In this document: piece by piece, positions 30,197-41,109 of the stretch
Position numbering within the stretch: position 1 is the first letter of the stretch
How the letters are laid out: every line of letters begins with the position of its first letter
Source of the DNA: Cricetomys ansorgei
Lineage: Eukaryota > Chordata > Mammalia > Rodentia > Nesomyidae
Length of the DNA: 64,000 bases
NCBI GenBank assembly: GCA_026225945.1
Contig: JAMJFZ010002890.1
Span: 1-64,000 of the forward strand
Direction: 5' to 3'
Notes under the pieces: generated by a model
Seen by the model: the letters and a program-made list of their open reading frames with translations, nothing else
Databases searched by the model: none
What the model was told of the DNA's origin: nothing
Position numbers and translations under genes: made by a program

Positions 30197-30674
30197 TGTT
30201 GTGGGAGATTTTAGTTATGGATAATGTTCCAGTAAGCTGTCCTTGAAGCAAGTAAAGGATTTCACTGCCTATCAGTAAACAAAGGAGTGGCTATAGGGCT
30301 CTCCACAAGAATGGGACAGTCCTTAGCCTTAAGGCAGATGAAGGTTAGGCTCCATTGATTTGTATATTGGAAGGCTGGGTGGAGACAGAGAGAGGATTTG
30401 GAATAAAAAAGAACTAGGGCAAGGGCAGAGGGGGACAGAGAAAGAGGAGAGAGAAGGAGAGAGACAGACAGCAGATAACAAGGAAGAAGAAGCTAGCGAG
30501 CAGGAGGAGAACCAAGAGAAGAGCATGGGGTGAGGAAGCGATTGGAGTGAGCTCTCTGCCTAGCTGCCGGGGCTTTAGAATTCCCTGAGATTTGACATGG
30601 TTTGTGATTAATAAAGAGCATTGGAAATTACAACGTCTGGACTCTCCGTTAAGCGCCATAATTTTATTTTAACA
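30197..30674 (+). repeat. 5' LTR, element 1
   Basis: Starts TGTTGTGGGAG and ends TTTTAACA. It contains purine-rich blocks (30370-30530) and an AATAAA signal (about 30610-30616, in 'TTAATAAAGAGC'). It is nearly identical to 34,989-35,464. Confidence 0.9.
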
Positions 30675-30676
30675 CT

Positions 30677-30694
30677 TGGCGCACCAACGCGTGG
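30677..30694 (+). promoter_or_regulatory. degenerate tRNA-Lys-type primer binding site
   Basis: TGGCGCACCAACGCGTGG begins two bases after the LTR end. It resembles the tRNA-Lys(1,2) complement but needs small insertions to align. The core GGCGCACCAACG recurs at the same place in element 2 (about 51,738-51,750), which supports its role in the family. Confidence 0.5.
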
Positions 30695-31147
30695 CAAGGA
30701 ACACACGAGAAAAGAGAAGAAGACAAATGAAAGGACAGACAATGCGGGACAGCAGAATCCAGACACAGAGTCTACAAGGAAATGACAGACAACACGGGAC
30801 AGCGAGAGCCGAGGCAGAAAAAAGAAGAAAAGAAGAAAGAAGACACAGGGAAAGGTAAAGTATGATATAAGATAAATAAATAAAAAAGAGTAAGGCCTCC
30901 TATGGAAAGAGGAGAGCTAAAGAGAAAGAGACAGAATTAAAGAAAAATGCACACAGGTGCGGATTAATAAAGTTCCAGGAAAGGAACCACAGATTTACAG
31001 ACCTTATGTAAGAAAAGAAGGTAATAAAAAGAATGCTCCTTAGAAAGTGGGAGCCACAGTAAGAAAGATAGAAAAAATAAAAGAAAAATACACAGGAGTC
31101 TCCTAAGGAAGGAGAGGATAAGTAAGAGTGGAAAAGAAAATTTTTCC
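30695..31147 (+). other. purine-rich leader, element 1
   Basis: A/G-rich DNA dominated by AAGAAGAAAGAAG and GACAGAC motifs, with no convincing coding frame. It matches the leader of element 2 piecewise. Element 1 lacks one tandem copy of the GACAGAC/AAGAAGAAAG block and about 680 bp found in element 2 before the gag start. Confidence 0.6.
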
Positions 31148-32552
31148 GTGTTAAAAATGGAAAATATTGTGACACAGGGCACTTGGGCTCTGTATAGTGT
31201 TGTTATGGATGTTCTAGGAATGAAAACAGTAGATGAAGAGATAAATACTTCATCTGAAACTAGCATAATGCAGATTATCGTTTTTGTTATTCTGGTATTT
31301 CACATGGTATTATCAATAGCCTTCATGGTATACTGTGTTCTATCAAGGAAAGCTGTTAGTGTGAAAGGAAAAGGGAAATCTCCTAGCCCTTTATGGGAAA
31401 TTGACTTAGATACAGGAGATAAATTCAGAGCAAAATCAGAAAATTTTAAAATGATGGAAAGAAAAGCAGAATCTACTTGCTTTTCATAAGAAGCAGCCTT
31501 AAAAGAAATAGATGAGAAATGGAATGCGAAAATGCAAACTTTGGTAGCAAAATTAGAACACTTGATGGAAGGAAGTAAAAGCCTACCTCAGTCAGAGAAT
31601 TCAGAGCCTACTGCTCCACCTTATAATGCAATGTGGCAGCCAAAGATTTTAAGAAAACCAACTATGGTTTATCCAGTAACTATAAACAGGATGCAGGGCT
31701 ATGATGAACTTAGATGGCAACCTACAGAAATGCTAGATTTAAAGAGATTTAAAGAGGCAATAGTAGCCTATGGAATGCACTCTCCTTATGTGAAACAGAT
31801 ATTGAAAAACTGGGCTGTTCAACACCGAGTCATTCCTCAAGATTGGAGGGACTTGGCAAAAGCTATATTGAGAAGCCAGTCCTCAGTTACAATGGCTGAC
31901 ATGGTGGAAAGAAGAAGCTTTGACAATATAACAACGTAACCGAGCTAGAGGCATTAATATTTCCAAAGATCAGTTGATAGGTGAAGGTCAATATGCTGAG
32001 TTGGAAGTGCAGATTCAGTTTGATGATAATATTTTGGCTCAGTGTCGTACAGCGGCATTAAATGCTTGGGATAAAGTTGAAGAGCCAGGAAAAAAGTCTG
32101 AGTCATTTACTAAGATCATGCAAGGCCCAAATGAGCCATTCACTGATTTTTTTCAGAGATTGACTTCTGCTGTCCATAAGACAATTTCAGACTCAGAAGC
32201 AAGGGAAGTGGTAATTAAATCTCTGGCGTTTGAAAATGCTAATTCAGAATGCCAAAAGGCAATAAGGCCATTAAAAACAGCTTCTTTGGATCAATGGATT
32301 AAAATTACTACTGATATTGGATCCAATGCTTACAATGGCACTATGATTGGACAAGCAATTGTTCAAGGCCTTAAAAAAAAAAGGTCAGATGTTTTGGCTG
32401 TGGAAAGTCAGGTCATTTTAAAAAGGACTGTAGACAAACGGATCCTAGAAATAATGTTTTCTCTAATAAGCCAGAAAGAAAATCTCAGTTTCCTGGAATA
32501 TGTAGAAGGTGTGGAAAAGGCAGACATTGGTCTAATGAGTGTAGATCTGTAA
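31148..32552 (+). pseudogene. gag, element 1, broken
   Basis: The N-terminus ('MENIVTQGTW' from 31157) is followed by a strongly hydrophobic segment 'IIVFVILVFHMVLSIAFMVY' (about residues 39-58). A stretch in the same frame carries an APPY motif. Capsid begins near 'YGMHSPYVKQIL', and the major homology motif 'QGPNEPFTDFFQRL' is intact at about 32,128-32,170. Lesions are a TAA at 31487-31489, a 1-base insertion near 31869, a TAA at 31929-31931, and a 1-base change in the A10 run at 32373-32382. The last pushes both zinc knuckles out of frame; out of frame the first knuckle still reads C..C....H....C. Gag would form the particle. The N-terminal anchor suggests ER-membrane targeting as in IAPs. 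Frames were joined by comparison with element 2. Confidence 0.82.
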
Positions 32553-32639
32553 CAGATATTCAAGGTAATTCCTTGCTGTTGGGAAACGCCTTTGGGGGCC
32601 TGGCTCAGGCCCCTATCACAGAAAACATGAGCCAACAAT

Positions 32640-33216
32640 TTCTTACCAGCAATGGATTAACTCACCCTCAGAGAGATTAAAACATGTAGTGCCTGTTGCT
32701 AAAGACATTAATGCTCTAGACTTTACTATCAAGGACAGTGGTAAATTAAAAAGTACTGAAAAACAGGTATTTTGGCAAGCAACTATAAATGATCAGAGAC
32801 CTAAGTTAAAAGTACAGATAAATGGAAATTTGATTGAGGGATTGTTAGACACGGGAGCCAATGTAACAGTCATTTCAAAAGACTCCTGGAGTCCAAACTG
32901 GCCTCTTCAAGAGGTATCTACTCAGTTCTTAGGAACCGGAACATTTTCTCAGTTAAAACAAAATATAGCAAGTGTCAAATGCATAAGATCAGAAAGTGAA
33001 ATAGGAAATATAAGACCATATGTGGCAGATCTAGCTATAAGTTTATGGGGAAGAGACCTATTAAAACAATGGAATGTACAGATTAACATTCCTTTAATCT
33101 TAGAGACAACCTGTAAGATTCGAGATGGTATTGATAAAGATATTAAAAAATTTTATCAAAAACAATCACAGACTGTCCAGGTTGTCCATAAGCAGGACAG
33201 ACAGAACAGATATTGA
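32640..33216 (+). CDS. pro: aspartic protease, element 1
   Basis: An open frame of 175 codons from 32689, extending a little upstream into the gag overlap. The active site is 'IEGLLDTGANVTVIS' (about 32,833-32,877), and the flap and C-terminal region end with 'ISLWGRDLLKQWNVQINIP', a class II/IAP-type protease signature. It lies in a different frame from gag, so expression would need ribosomal frameshifting. I did not find a convincing slippery heptamer. The frame closes at 33216, before the RT remnant. An upstream dUTPase-like domain was not recognised. Confidence 0.82.
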
Positions 33217-33763
33217 TAATAATTATCAGCCTGTTAAAAGGTATCAATGGAAAGTCATTCCCCAAGAATTCTCAGATAGTACCACCTTATGTCAATATTT
33301 TGTACAAAAGCCACTGAAAGTTAATATCTGGTTTAATGAACCTACCATTGGGTTAACTATTCAAGAGTTAAATAATTCATTTCAAGCATTGAACGGTGAT
33401 TCATATTTAAACAGACAAAAAAGTTTAACAACAACAGAAAAGGAGTTAATTCAGGTAGAAAGCAGATTACAGAATGCATATGTAAATTACCTAGATCTCA
33501 AGCTTGATTGTATGCTTTCTGATTGTTCCTCTACTGAGCACATGATACAAAAGGAAGACAATATTTTAAAATGTATGGTTGCACAAAGCAACTCAGAAAG
33601 CTTGGGCAGAATCTACACTGCCTGTGTTAGAGTTTTTCTCTCAGCAGCCACTTGGCTATGGTTGCTAAATAACAAGCTTCGCTATGTTCAGGAGTTTGGA
33701 CCAAAAATTCAGCCAACTGGTCCTGGTCCTCCAGGGAATTGGTATTTAGTTTTATTTGGTTGA
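33217..33763 (+). pseudogene. pol remnant, element 1: RT pieces joined by deletions
   Basis: The frame holds 'RYQWKVIPQEFSDSTTLCQYF', part of the RT palm just upstream of where the YxDD box belongs. It then jumps to 'EPTIGLTIQELNNSFQALNGD' and 'LTTTEKELIQVESRLQNAYVN', which belong to the thumb/connection region of class II RTs. The catalytic YxDD segment, RNase H and integrase are missing. The final part ('RIYTACVRVFLSAATWLWLLNN', then a Pro/Gly-rich stretch) is hydrophobic and I cannot assign it. It ends at TGA (33761-33763). The same joins are present in element 2, so they were inherited, not acquired here. Confidence 0.75.
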
Positions 33764-34988
33764 CAAAAAAGAATTATTTTACCTGTATTTGGAAGTTTGT
33801 TTATGGTTAATGTTTGAAAAAAGTTCCAAACTTCCCAGATTTGTCATGGACTACAAAACCCATAAGGCATTGCAGTGGCTAGATGTTCCTGTTATCAGCC
33901 ACAGCTACAACTTCCAAGGTTGGCATGTTAAATGAATGTCCAGCAAGCAGGAACAAATTATTGGATTTTAATATTATACATGATAAATAAAACTTCAGCT
34001 AAAATTTAAAAAAGAAAGGGGTATAGGATATATCTATAATTGGCTATTTTAACCTCAAAAAAATCAAAAAATTATTTTTAAAAGATAATGTTTAAGCATT
34101 TTGCTCTAATAATAATAGCCTGGAGTGTGAAAGACTCCACCCCATGTCGGGGAAAGGTTGTGTTTTTGTCTTTTCAGAGATGAAACATCCAACTGAGAGT
34201 ATCCAGAGACCACTGGGCTGAAGAGAGACATCAGAGTATGCGGGTTACTGTCCAGCCTTCAACCTCAAAATGGACCGTTGAAGGCCTTCCTAGCTGCCTT
34301 GCTCCTGTGCTGCTTATAAACCAGAGGCCATGGATTACAAAAAAAGATTGAATTCCCCAGCTAAATACAGAGGCTGGCAGTCAGAGACGGGATATGAGGA
34401 ATATGACATAAAATCAACCTAAGGCAAGGGTGCTGATCATGGTGCTATCAGTAACCCAGAGACGGGTCAGATTTATTGTTCATTATTTCTCTCCTAAGAC
34501 AGACGCAGTCATCTTGAAAAGGGAAAATATGGGAAGCTATTGGCTTCATGTCTTGTCCTCTGAAATCATCTTGGAGATGACTCTGCAGCTGAAAAGGGAG
34601 CCTGTCTTGAAAATTTGAGGCAGCTTTCACAGTACTCAAACTGTGATGATGCAAATGCAGATATCTGCTGACATTTGAACTGCACGAGCATTTTGCTAAA
34701 CAGTGAACTTTTCTGAACAATTGATGAACTTTTCAAAGACATTTGAACTGCACAGGCATTTTGCTAAACATTTATGAACAGTTGGTGAACTTTTATGAAC
34801 AATTGGTAAACTTTTATTAACAATTGGTGAACTTTGGACTTGATACTTGGTGTTATGGGACAGTTACATTTGAACTGCATGAGCAGTCTGCTGAAATTTG
34901 GACTTGGTATTTGACAGACTGTAACTTTATATCTTAGCTTCTTTTGTTTGAGTCAATATTGTTCTTATTGTAAACAAGAAGGGTGAGA
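33764..34988 (+). other. noncoding 3' region, element 1
   Basis: No coding frame. It contains an internal polypurine-tract-like AAAAAAGAAAGGGG (34008-34021) and an acceptor-like 'TGTTTTTGTCTTTTCAG' (about 34,160-34,180) followed at once by an ATG of a 13-codon frame. Imperfect tandem repeats built on 'TGAACTTTTATGAACAATTGG' (34,670-34,850) follow, and then the polypurine-like 'AAACAAGAAGGGTGAGA' just before the 3' LTR. Confidence 0.6.
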
Positions 34989-35464
34989 TGTTGTGGGAGA
35001 TTTTAGTTATGGATAATGTTCCAGTAAGCTGTCCTTGAAGCAAGTAAAGGTTTCACTGCCTACCAGTAAACAAAGGAGTGGCTATAGGGCTCTCCACAAG
35101 AATGGGACAGTCCTTAGCCTTAAGGCAGATGAAGGTTAGGCTCCATTGATTTGTATATTGGAAGGCTGGGTGGAGACAGAGAGAGGATTTGGAATAAAAA
35201 AGAACTAGGGCAAGGGCAGAGGGGGACAGAGAAAGAGGAGAGAGAAGGAGAGAGACAGACAGCAGAGAACAAGGAAGAAGAAGCTAGCAAGCAGGAGGAG
35301 AACCAAGAGAAGAGCATGGGGTGAGGAAGCGATTGGAGTGAGCTCTCTGCCTAGCTGCTGGGGCTTTAGAATTCCCTGAGATTTGACATGGTTTGTGATT
35401 AATAAAGAGCATTGGAAATTACAAAGTCTGGACTCTCCGTTAAGCGCCATAATTTTATTTTAAC
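34989..35464 (+). repeat. 3' LTR, element 1
   Basis: Starts TGTTGTGGGAG and ends TTTTAAC. It is about 99% identical to the 5' LTR. Confidence 0.9.
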
Positions 35465-35469
35465 GTGTT

Positions 35470-35890
35470 CCTACTGAAATATGTTTTATTGAAGACCTAG
35501 TGTTCATGCACTCAGACTGAATTTATGGCCCAAGACATTCTAGTCCATGCTGACATAAAGGCTGACTAGTTTTCCACTAGGTCACACCAAAGGCTTCTGA
35601 CACTTGGGAACATTAACAGAATTTTAACAGAGTTTCAAGCCATTTGAAACAGTAAGTTGTCAAGGGAATATCACAAAAATGGGAAAGGAAGGGCATTAAC
35701 TAGACCACACAAAGGACACTTGTTTACAGACTTCCCCTCATTCAAAGTCACCTGGGAAAGTGCACACTTCAGAGAGCAAGATTTTTAACCACATTGTACA
35801 AGTTTGCAAATGATCACAAATGCACTATAGAGGTGTAAACATCGTAATCAATTTTAGCCAGTAGGTGAGTTTGCAAACACCAAATCCATG
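35470..35890. other. no gene seen
   Basis: Unique-looking flank to the right of element 1. Confidence 0.4.
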
Positions 35891-35894
35891 AAAA

Positions 35895-35992
35895 ATGAGG
35901 AGTGGCATAGCTCAATGGTTCAGCAGTTGTTTAGCCTGTACAAAAGACCCTGAATTCAATCCTCAATATTGACAAAAATAAAAACACAATAG
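35895..35992 (+). mobile_element. ID-type SINE
   Basis: 'GTGGCATAGCTCAATGGTTCAGCAG' and 'TGAATTCAATCCTCAATATT' match a diverged tRNA-Ala-derived ID element with an A-rich tail. Confidence 0.6.
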
Positions 35993-36024
35993 AGAGTATT
36001 GCTCTATTACAATATCAACGAACA

Positions 36025-36190
36025 ACCTGAGTGTTGACTCTGTGCCTTAAGCTCTTCAAATCAACCTTACACAAATCAATATGCTTGAAACCCTCAAACC
36101 CCCTCAGGTAGGAAATACTCATATCCCCATTTTACAGTTGATGAAACTAAGGCACTGAATTAAATACTTTCCTTGAGGAGAGAACAAATG
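36025..36190 (+). mobile_element. MIR relic
   Basis: 'GGTAGGAAATACTCATATCCCCATTTTACAGTTGATGAAACTAAGGCAC' is the conserved MIR core, strongly recognisable. Confidence 0.7.
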
Positions 36191-36269
36191 CTATACTCTC
36201 TTTAATAGCTAGCATTTTGTTAGTAGCCCTACTTAAGATCTGTTATAGCTACAATTTGTATCTACACAA

Positions 36270-36612
36270 TTTACACACAGGAAATGTTATCCCCAAAGTA
36301 ATGAAAAAATAACCTCAAGAATTGGAATTTGGGGGTGAGGCTTTGGAAGGTAAATATGATTGGCTGATGTAACTAGGGTGCAGTGCATTAGTTGCCTCAT
36401 GAAAAGAAGAGAAATCTAGGCTAGGCTAGCAGTTCAGTCCCTTTTGCCATGTATTGCTGCTATCTGCTACCATACACTGAGAAGGCCCTGGAGACATGGC
36501 AGTGCTGCACTTGACATTCTAGCCTCCATCCCTGTGAAATAAATAAGTCTCCAACTTTTACAAATTGCCCAATCCACGACCTTCAGTTTTCAGAAACAAC
36601 AGAAGATAAACT
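36270..36612 (+). mobile_element. MaLR LTR (MLT1/MST type)
   Basis: 'TTGGGGGTGAGGCTTTGGAAGGTAAATATGATTGG', 'CTAGCCTCCATCCCTGTGAAATAAATAAG' and the terminal 'AACAACAGAAGATAAACTAAGACA' follow the layout of these old LTRs. Confidence 0.65.
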
Positions 36613-38990
36613 AAGACAAGCTCTAACAAAGATTCTCTCTCGACCAAACTCAGGTTCCTCTGAGGCTTCAACCTTGTTTTAAAACCAATTGAACAAACCC
36701 TAATATTTCTCAAGGCAACATCCTTAGAATGCCCCTATGCTCTCCCTTAATGCAACTGTGGGAGAAAATGCAAGATCGCCAAAATGTTTTATCTGTTTCA
36801 GCAGCAGCAGCTAAAGATAAGGCCTCCGTCTCTCAAACACTGAGACAGGACAGAATCCTAGCTTCTGTCATTGCCAGCTTGCAGACACAACTGACCTGAG
36901 TTCACATGCAGTGAAGGACTCTTGTCATGCTCAGCCCTTGACTCTCCCAAGCTTCTTTCATTCCTTCCTTGTTCTTTCTTCGTCCCTTTAAAACACTCCT
37001 TCAGCTCTGTATAATCCAAAATTGACTCAGATCACAGTGGACTCTCCCCGCACTGCAGTCATAACATCCTAACTGTCCCTAACACCCCAATCTGCATCTG
37101 CTTTTGCTTCACTCTGACTGTTCTCCAGCTAATCCAAGAAAAACTGGGATTTGTGCTCAGGGAAACTGTCCCACAGCCATATCTTCTGTGAGTTAATTTT
37201 CTACAACTGCCCAAGATTTGCCTTTTGCTCTGTCTCATCACTATGACCATAGTATATTTATTTATTTATCAGAAATTTCTCTGGGTTCCCTCAATCTGCC
37301 AGGCTCTGTGTTAGACACTGGAGAGGAAAAAGAAAGTACAGACAGTATTTAAGGGGATCAATCCCTGTGCATAAATCCTAGGATTCTAGATAGAGGGCAG
37401 GGGCACAGTAGTTACAGTGGAAAGACTCCAAATGGCTCTGGAGAATGAGGCATTTCATGAACTGTCTAAAAAAAAAAAGAACAGTTAAGATGGAAATGTT
37501 TAAGTAACAGTAGTCACATCCTTTTTATAAAAGGGCTTTGGGGGCGTATAAAAGACATGCAAGTGTAGATAGGAAGCATACTGAACTTTTCAGAAAAGGA
37601 AGTCATTATTGTTGTTGTTAGCCTAGACCAAGCTGAATCTGTAGGAAAGACATTGAGAGATAAGGCCAAGACAGCAATGGCAGGAGGTGGACCCTGTATG
37701 TCAAACTCACAGGCCTGAAACTTTAGAAACACAACAAGCAGTCCTTGAATAAATCTAGGCAGATATCAGAGGTAAACACATTTGTGTTTTCAGAAAGATA
37801 ACACTGGGTCAACATGCAGGAAGAGATTAGAGGGGGTCAAGAGTGGAAGTGAGGAGACCATGAGGAGACTGTGGCTACAATCCAGATAACAAAGGGCTCT
37901 GGGCTCCATCATTGCCCGGTTGCATGCAGTGGACCAGAAGCCACAGCAAAGGTCAAGTCTCCATAGGAAGAGAAAGTTTAGCTGCCTGTCAAGTCAAATG
38001 GACAAAGCCACCCTAATGCCAAGTTCACTTCCACTTCTGAGTCTCTATTCTCTTCTCCCATGGGGAAAGCTACTCTTCCCACACTTGTGCCAATTAAGTC
38101 TATCAGGGAACCACCTCCCTAAGAAACTGTTCCTCATTACAGCCTCTCTACAACTCGTTCATTTATTTAATTTCTCCAATGTTCTACAACATATGCTAAA
38201 TATCTTGGCAGTTACGTTGTATCTTGTAAGTTGGTTTATAGATATATGGAAAACCTCCAGCCCTATAACTAACCTGTTTCTTTTGTTTTTTTAGTTCTTT
38301 TAAAATATATAGATATATTTCTGTGTGTAGATAGATATAGATAATATTTTTACTTTTTTGAAATTTAAATGTAACCACTTTATTAAACCAGCATAATTCC
38401 TAACTATATTCTAAGTATTTTTTTTTAAAAAAAAAACCAGATGGAAATTATGACAGATATCCACCACCAAAGCAGAGAACAAGTGAATTAATGGTATCCA
38501 GCAACAAGTGAAGCACCCATAACACAACTCCTGAACCTGAGGCTCGAGTATCTTAGCAACATGACTGCCTAAATAAGACCTGAACAAAGAAGACACCAAT
38601 AGACATGCTAACATAAAAGGACTATATTGTCTTCTGCATCTTTACAAATTTTTCTATCTCCTGTAAGCACCCTAGTACACAGCAAATCAAGATGCTTGAT
38701 CATGGGAGAAAAGCATCCTTTAATAAGCAAAGAGTCTCCTCAGTTAATATTCTGTCAGATTAGCTTCCTGAACTGTGTGCCTGTCTCACTTTAACAATGT
38801 TGCATGGCATAAACTCATTTTACACCATCTAAAACACAACAGAGAAAGCTGGCAGCCCCATTGCATCTTTAAACTCTCACCATTCTGGATTAAAACTAAA
38901 ATACTGTGTGGCATCCATTTCTTTCCCCGCCAGGTTAAACACACAGTCTAACTGCTTCTCAGATGTTGACTGCTTTTCATTTTAAAAACC
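36613..38990. other. no gene; possible ancient repeat
   Basis: A 'CTGCCAGGCTCTGTGTTAGACACTGGAGAGG' motif at 37298-37330 may be an ancient repeat. The 124-codon frame at 37920-38294 has no recognisable motif. Confidence 0.4.
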
Positions 38991-38997
38991 AATACAA

Positions 38998-39150
38998 GAG
39001 CTGGGCCTGGTGGTATACACCTTTAATCCTGGGCTTGGGAGACAGTGGCAAGAGGATCTCTATGGGTTTGAGGTCAGCCTGATCGACATAGTGAGTTCCA
39101 GGCTAGACAGAGGTATACAGTGAGACCTACCTCAAAACAACAACAAAAAC
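38998..39150 (+). mobile_element. B1 SINE
   Basis: 'GAGCTGGGCCTGGTGGTATACACCTTTAATCC', 'GGTTTGAGGTCAGCCTGATCGACATAGTGAGTTCCAGG' and a CAACAACAAAAAC tail. Confidence 0.85.
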
Positions 39151-39782
39151 CTGAAATAACAGTCTCTCCTTTTTCTATTGTTAAAATACCTATACTACAT
39201 TCTGATCTCTTTGGAGTTTCCATAAAACGAAAATGTTCTTTCCAGAAAAGTTTCATCTTCCCGGGTACATGGCATGGTAAACTCTCCCTCCAGTCTTACC
39301 AGTCTTATGGTGTGCACATCTCCGCCATAGAACATCTGTGCTTCTCTTCCTTCCTAACCTCCTGTACCTCCTGAGACCCACTGTCTTAACATGGCTAAAG
39401 TGTTTATTGAGCACTTAAAATGGTCATAAGCTGAGGTGGGCCTGAAGGATGACTGACCCACACTTTCTGAATTACCTCCCCTTTCCTTTTGATCCATTTC
39501 TCTTACACTGGTTTTATTTTGGTTATTTATCCAGATTTGGGACCGTTTCTAATACTTTCTATAGTTATAATTAACAAATATTAAGTGTTAGGGACCCAAT
39601 TTTTAATTCCATGATATTATCAATCTTACCAAAAGCTTGAGATTTTGAAAATCATAATGTTATTCAAAATTACATATTTACATTAGAAAGCTGGTAAGAG
39701 GTTTAGGAAAAGGTTGCAAAATAAAAATTCTGTTTGGAATTTCAAAAGCAATAAATAAATAACAAAAGTAAAGCCAGGAAGG

Positions 39783-39977
39783 CAGGGCTAGAGAAATAGC
39801 TTAATGGTTAGGATGACAAGCTGCTCATACAGAGGAGGGGAGATCCATTCCCAGCACCCACATCAGGCAGCCCACAACCAGTGGTAACTCTAGCTCCAGG
39901 GGATCCAATGCCCTCTTCTGGCCTCTGTGAGTGCTTGCACACATATGGGTACAGATTCCTGTGTGCGCACGCATACA

Positions 39978-40014
<37 letters not shown>

Positions 40015-40040
40015 AAATGAAAATAAATCTTTTAAAAACC
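39783..40040 (+). mobile_element. B2/B3 SINE with (AC)n
   Basis: 'AGGGCTAGAGAAATAGCTTAATGGTTAGG' is the tRNA-like head. 'CCCTCTTCTGGCCTCTGTGAGTGC' follows, then an AC run (39980-40012) and an AAATAAATCTTTT tail. Confidence 0.85.
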
Positions 40041-40594
40041 AACTGGTTGACAATGAAGTAAAACGTGCCACATAACCTATCTGTAACTTAAAGCAAAAGT
40101 ATTCAGAGAAAATAATTGACGTTCATCCATTTCTATGCTACAGGGTGTAAAAGGTTCTCATTTCCATTGTAGCTTAAATATCACAAGGTGTTTATTAAAG
40201 GTGAAAAGTTCCCTTTTAACTTTATGACACAATTGTCTAGACAATACAGAGTTCCCACAGCATATTACTTGAACTTAAAATAATCCATGAGTACTGGGCA
40301 AGGTGACACTCCTAGGAGGCCAAGGCAGGAACTGGCTTGAGCATCAAAGTTTAAAAGTACCTTGACAAAGGAATTTTTTTTAAGTCATAGATATGTGAAG
40401 AATGTAATGTTGTCTTTAAAAAAAACCTCCTGGATTCTATAAGACTATTAACAGAAGCATCAAAAAGTAGCTACATTCGTTTTCTTTCTGGTGAGTGCTA
40501 AGCATGTGTTCATTAAGCACCTGACGATCTGAAAGCACAACAGACAACATGCAAACCCTCACACTGCAAAAGTGCTTCCATGGTCACTCTTTTT

Positions 40595-40760
40595 TTTAGT
40601 TTGATTTTCTTTTTTTGAGAGACAGGCGTTTCTCTGTTGTAACTCTGGCTGTCCTGGAACTCACTCTGTAGACCAGGCTGGCCTTGAACTCAGAGATCCA
40701 TCTGCCTGTGCCTCCCTGAATGCTGGGGTTAAAGGCATGTACCACCACCACTAGAATAAC
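40595..40760 (-). mobile_element. B1 SINE, antisense
   Basis: 'GTTTCTCTGTTGTAACTCTGGCTGTCCTGGAACTC' and 'GGGGTTAAAGGCATGTACCACCACC'. It belongs to the GTTGTAAC subtype. Confidence 0.9.
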
Positions 40761-41040
40761 TTTTAAAATGAGCTTCTCATTTCATCCATTAAATGGTTTT
40801 GAAATAAAATGATATAAAATAGTCACCTGTAGATTATCCACAGAAAAGTAGAATGTTTCATCGTAGAATCTGTGAGAAACACCTATTCTCAAATCTTAGC
40901 TTACATGTTACGGCTTTTATAAATTTAGGGGAGTTGCTTTTAGCTCCTTCAAATATCATTTTATCAGTAAGCATCGAAAACTTGCTAACTATTTTAAAGT
41001 ATTACTGTAAGTTCTACAGAGGTCAAACAATAAATATGTA

Positions 41041-41108
41041 AGAACTGAACCTAGGACCTCTACAAAGAGCAGCAAGTGGTCATAACCACTGATCCATCCC
41101 TCCAGATC
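41041..41108 (-). mobile_element. B2/B3 fragment, antisense
   Basis: 'GAACTGAACCTAGGACCTCTACAAAGAGCAGCAAGTGG' ending 'CCATCCCTCCAG' is the reversed B2 head only. Confidence 0.6.
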
Positions 41109-41109
41109 T

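Larger units (their letters stand above)
30197..35464 (+). mobile_element. class II ERV element 1 (IAP/betaretrovirus-like, pol-deleted)
   Basis: A 5,268-bp element with LTRs of 478 and 476 bp that differ by only about five substitutions and a one-base indel (about 1%), so it is young. Its internal order is a degenerate lysine-type primer site, a purine-rich leader, gag, protease, a short RT remnant, a noncoding 3' stretch of about 1.2 kb, and the LTR. RNase H and integrase are absent, and the RT palm with its catalytic Asp pair is missing. The same gaps occur in element 2 (51,265-57,523), so the pair represents a non-autonomous subfamily. Domain content and layout recall the mys/MysTR and IAP/MusD groups of rodents; family naming would need a library search. 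Confidence 0.85.

Noticed and set aside
33125..33220. N-terminal part of the 212-codon frame in element 1
   Set aside because: The first 30 or so codons are an out-of-frame reading of the protease end; only the part from about 33,217 makes sense as RT.
37920..38294. 124-codon plus-strand frame
   Set aside because: No motif, no promoter or poly(A) context, and composition typical of noncoding DNA.
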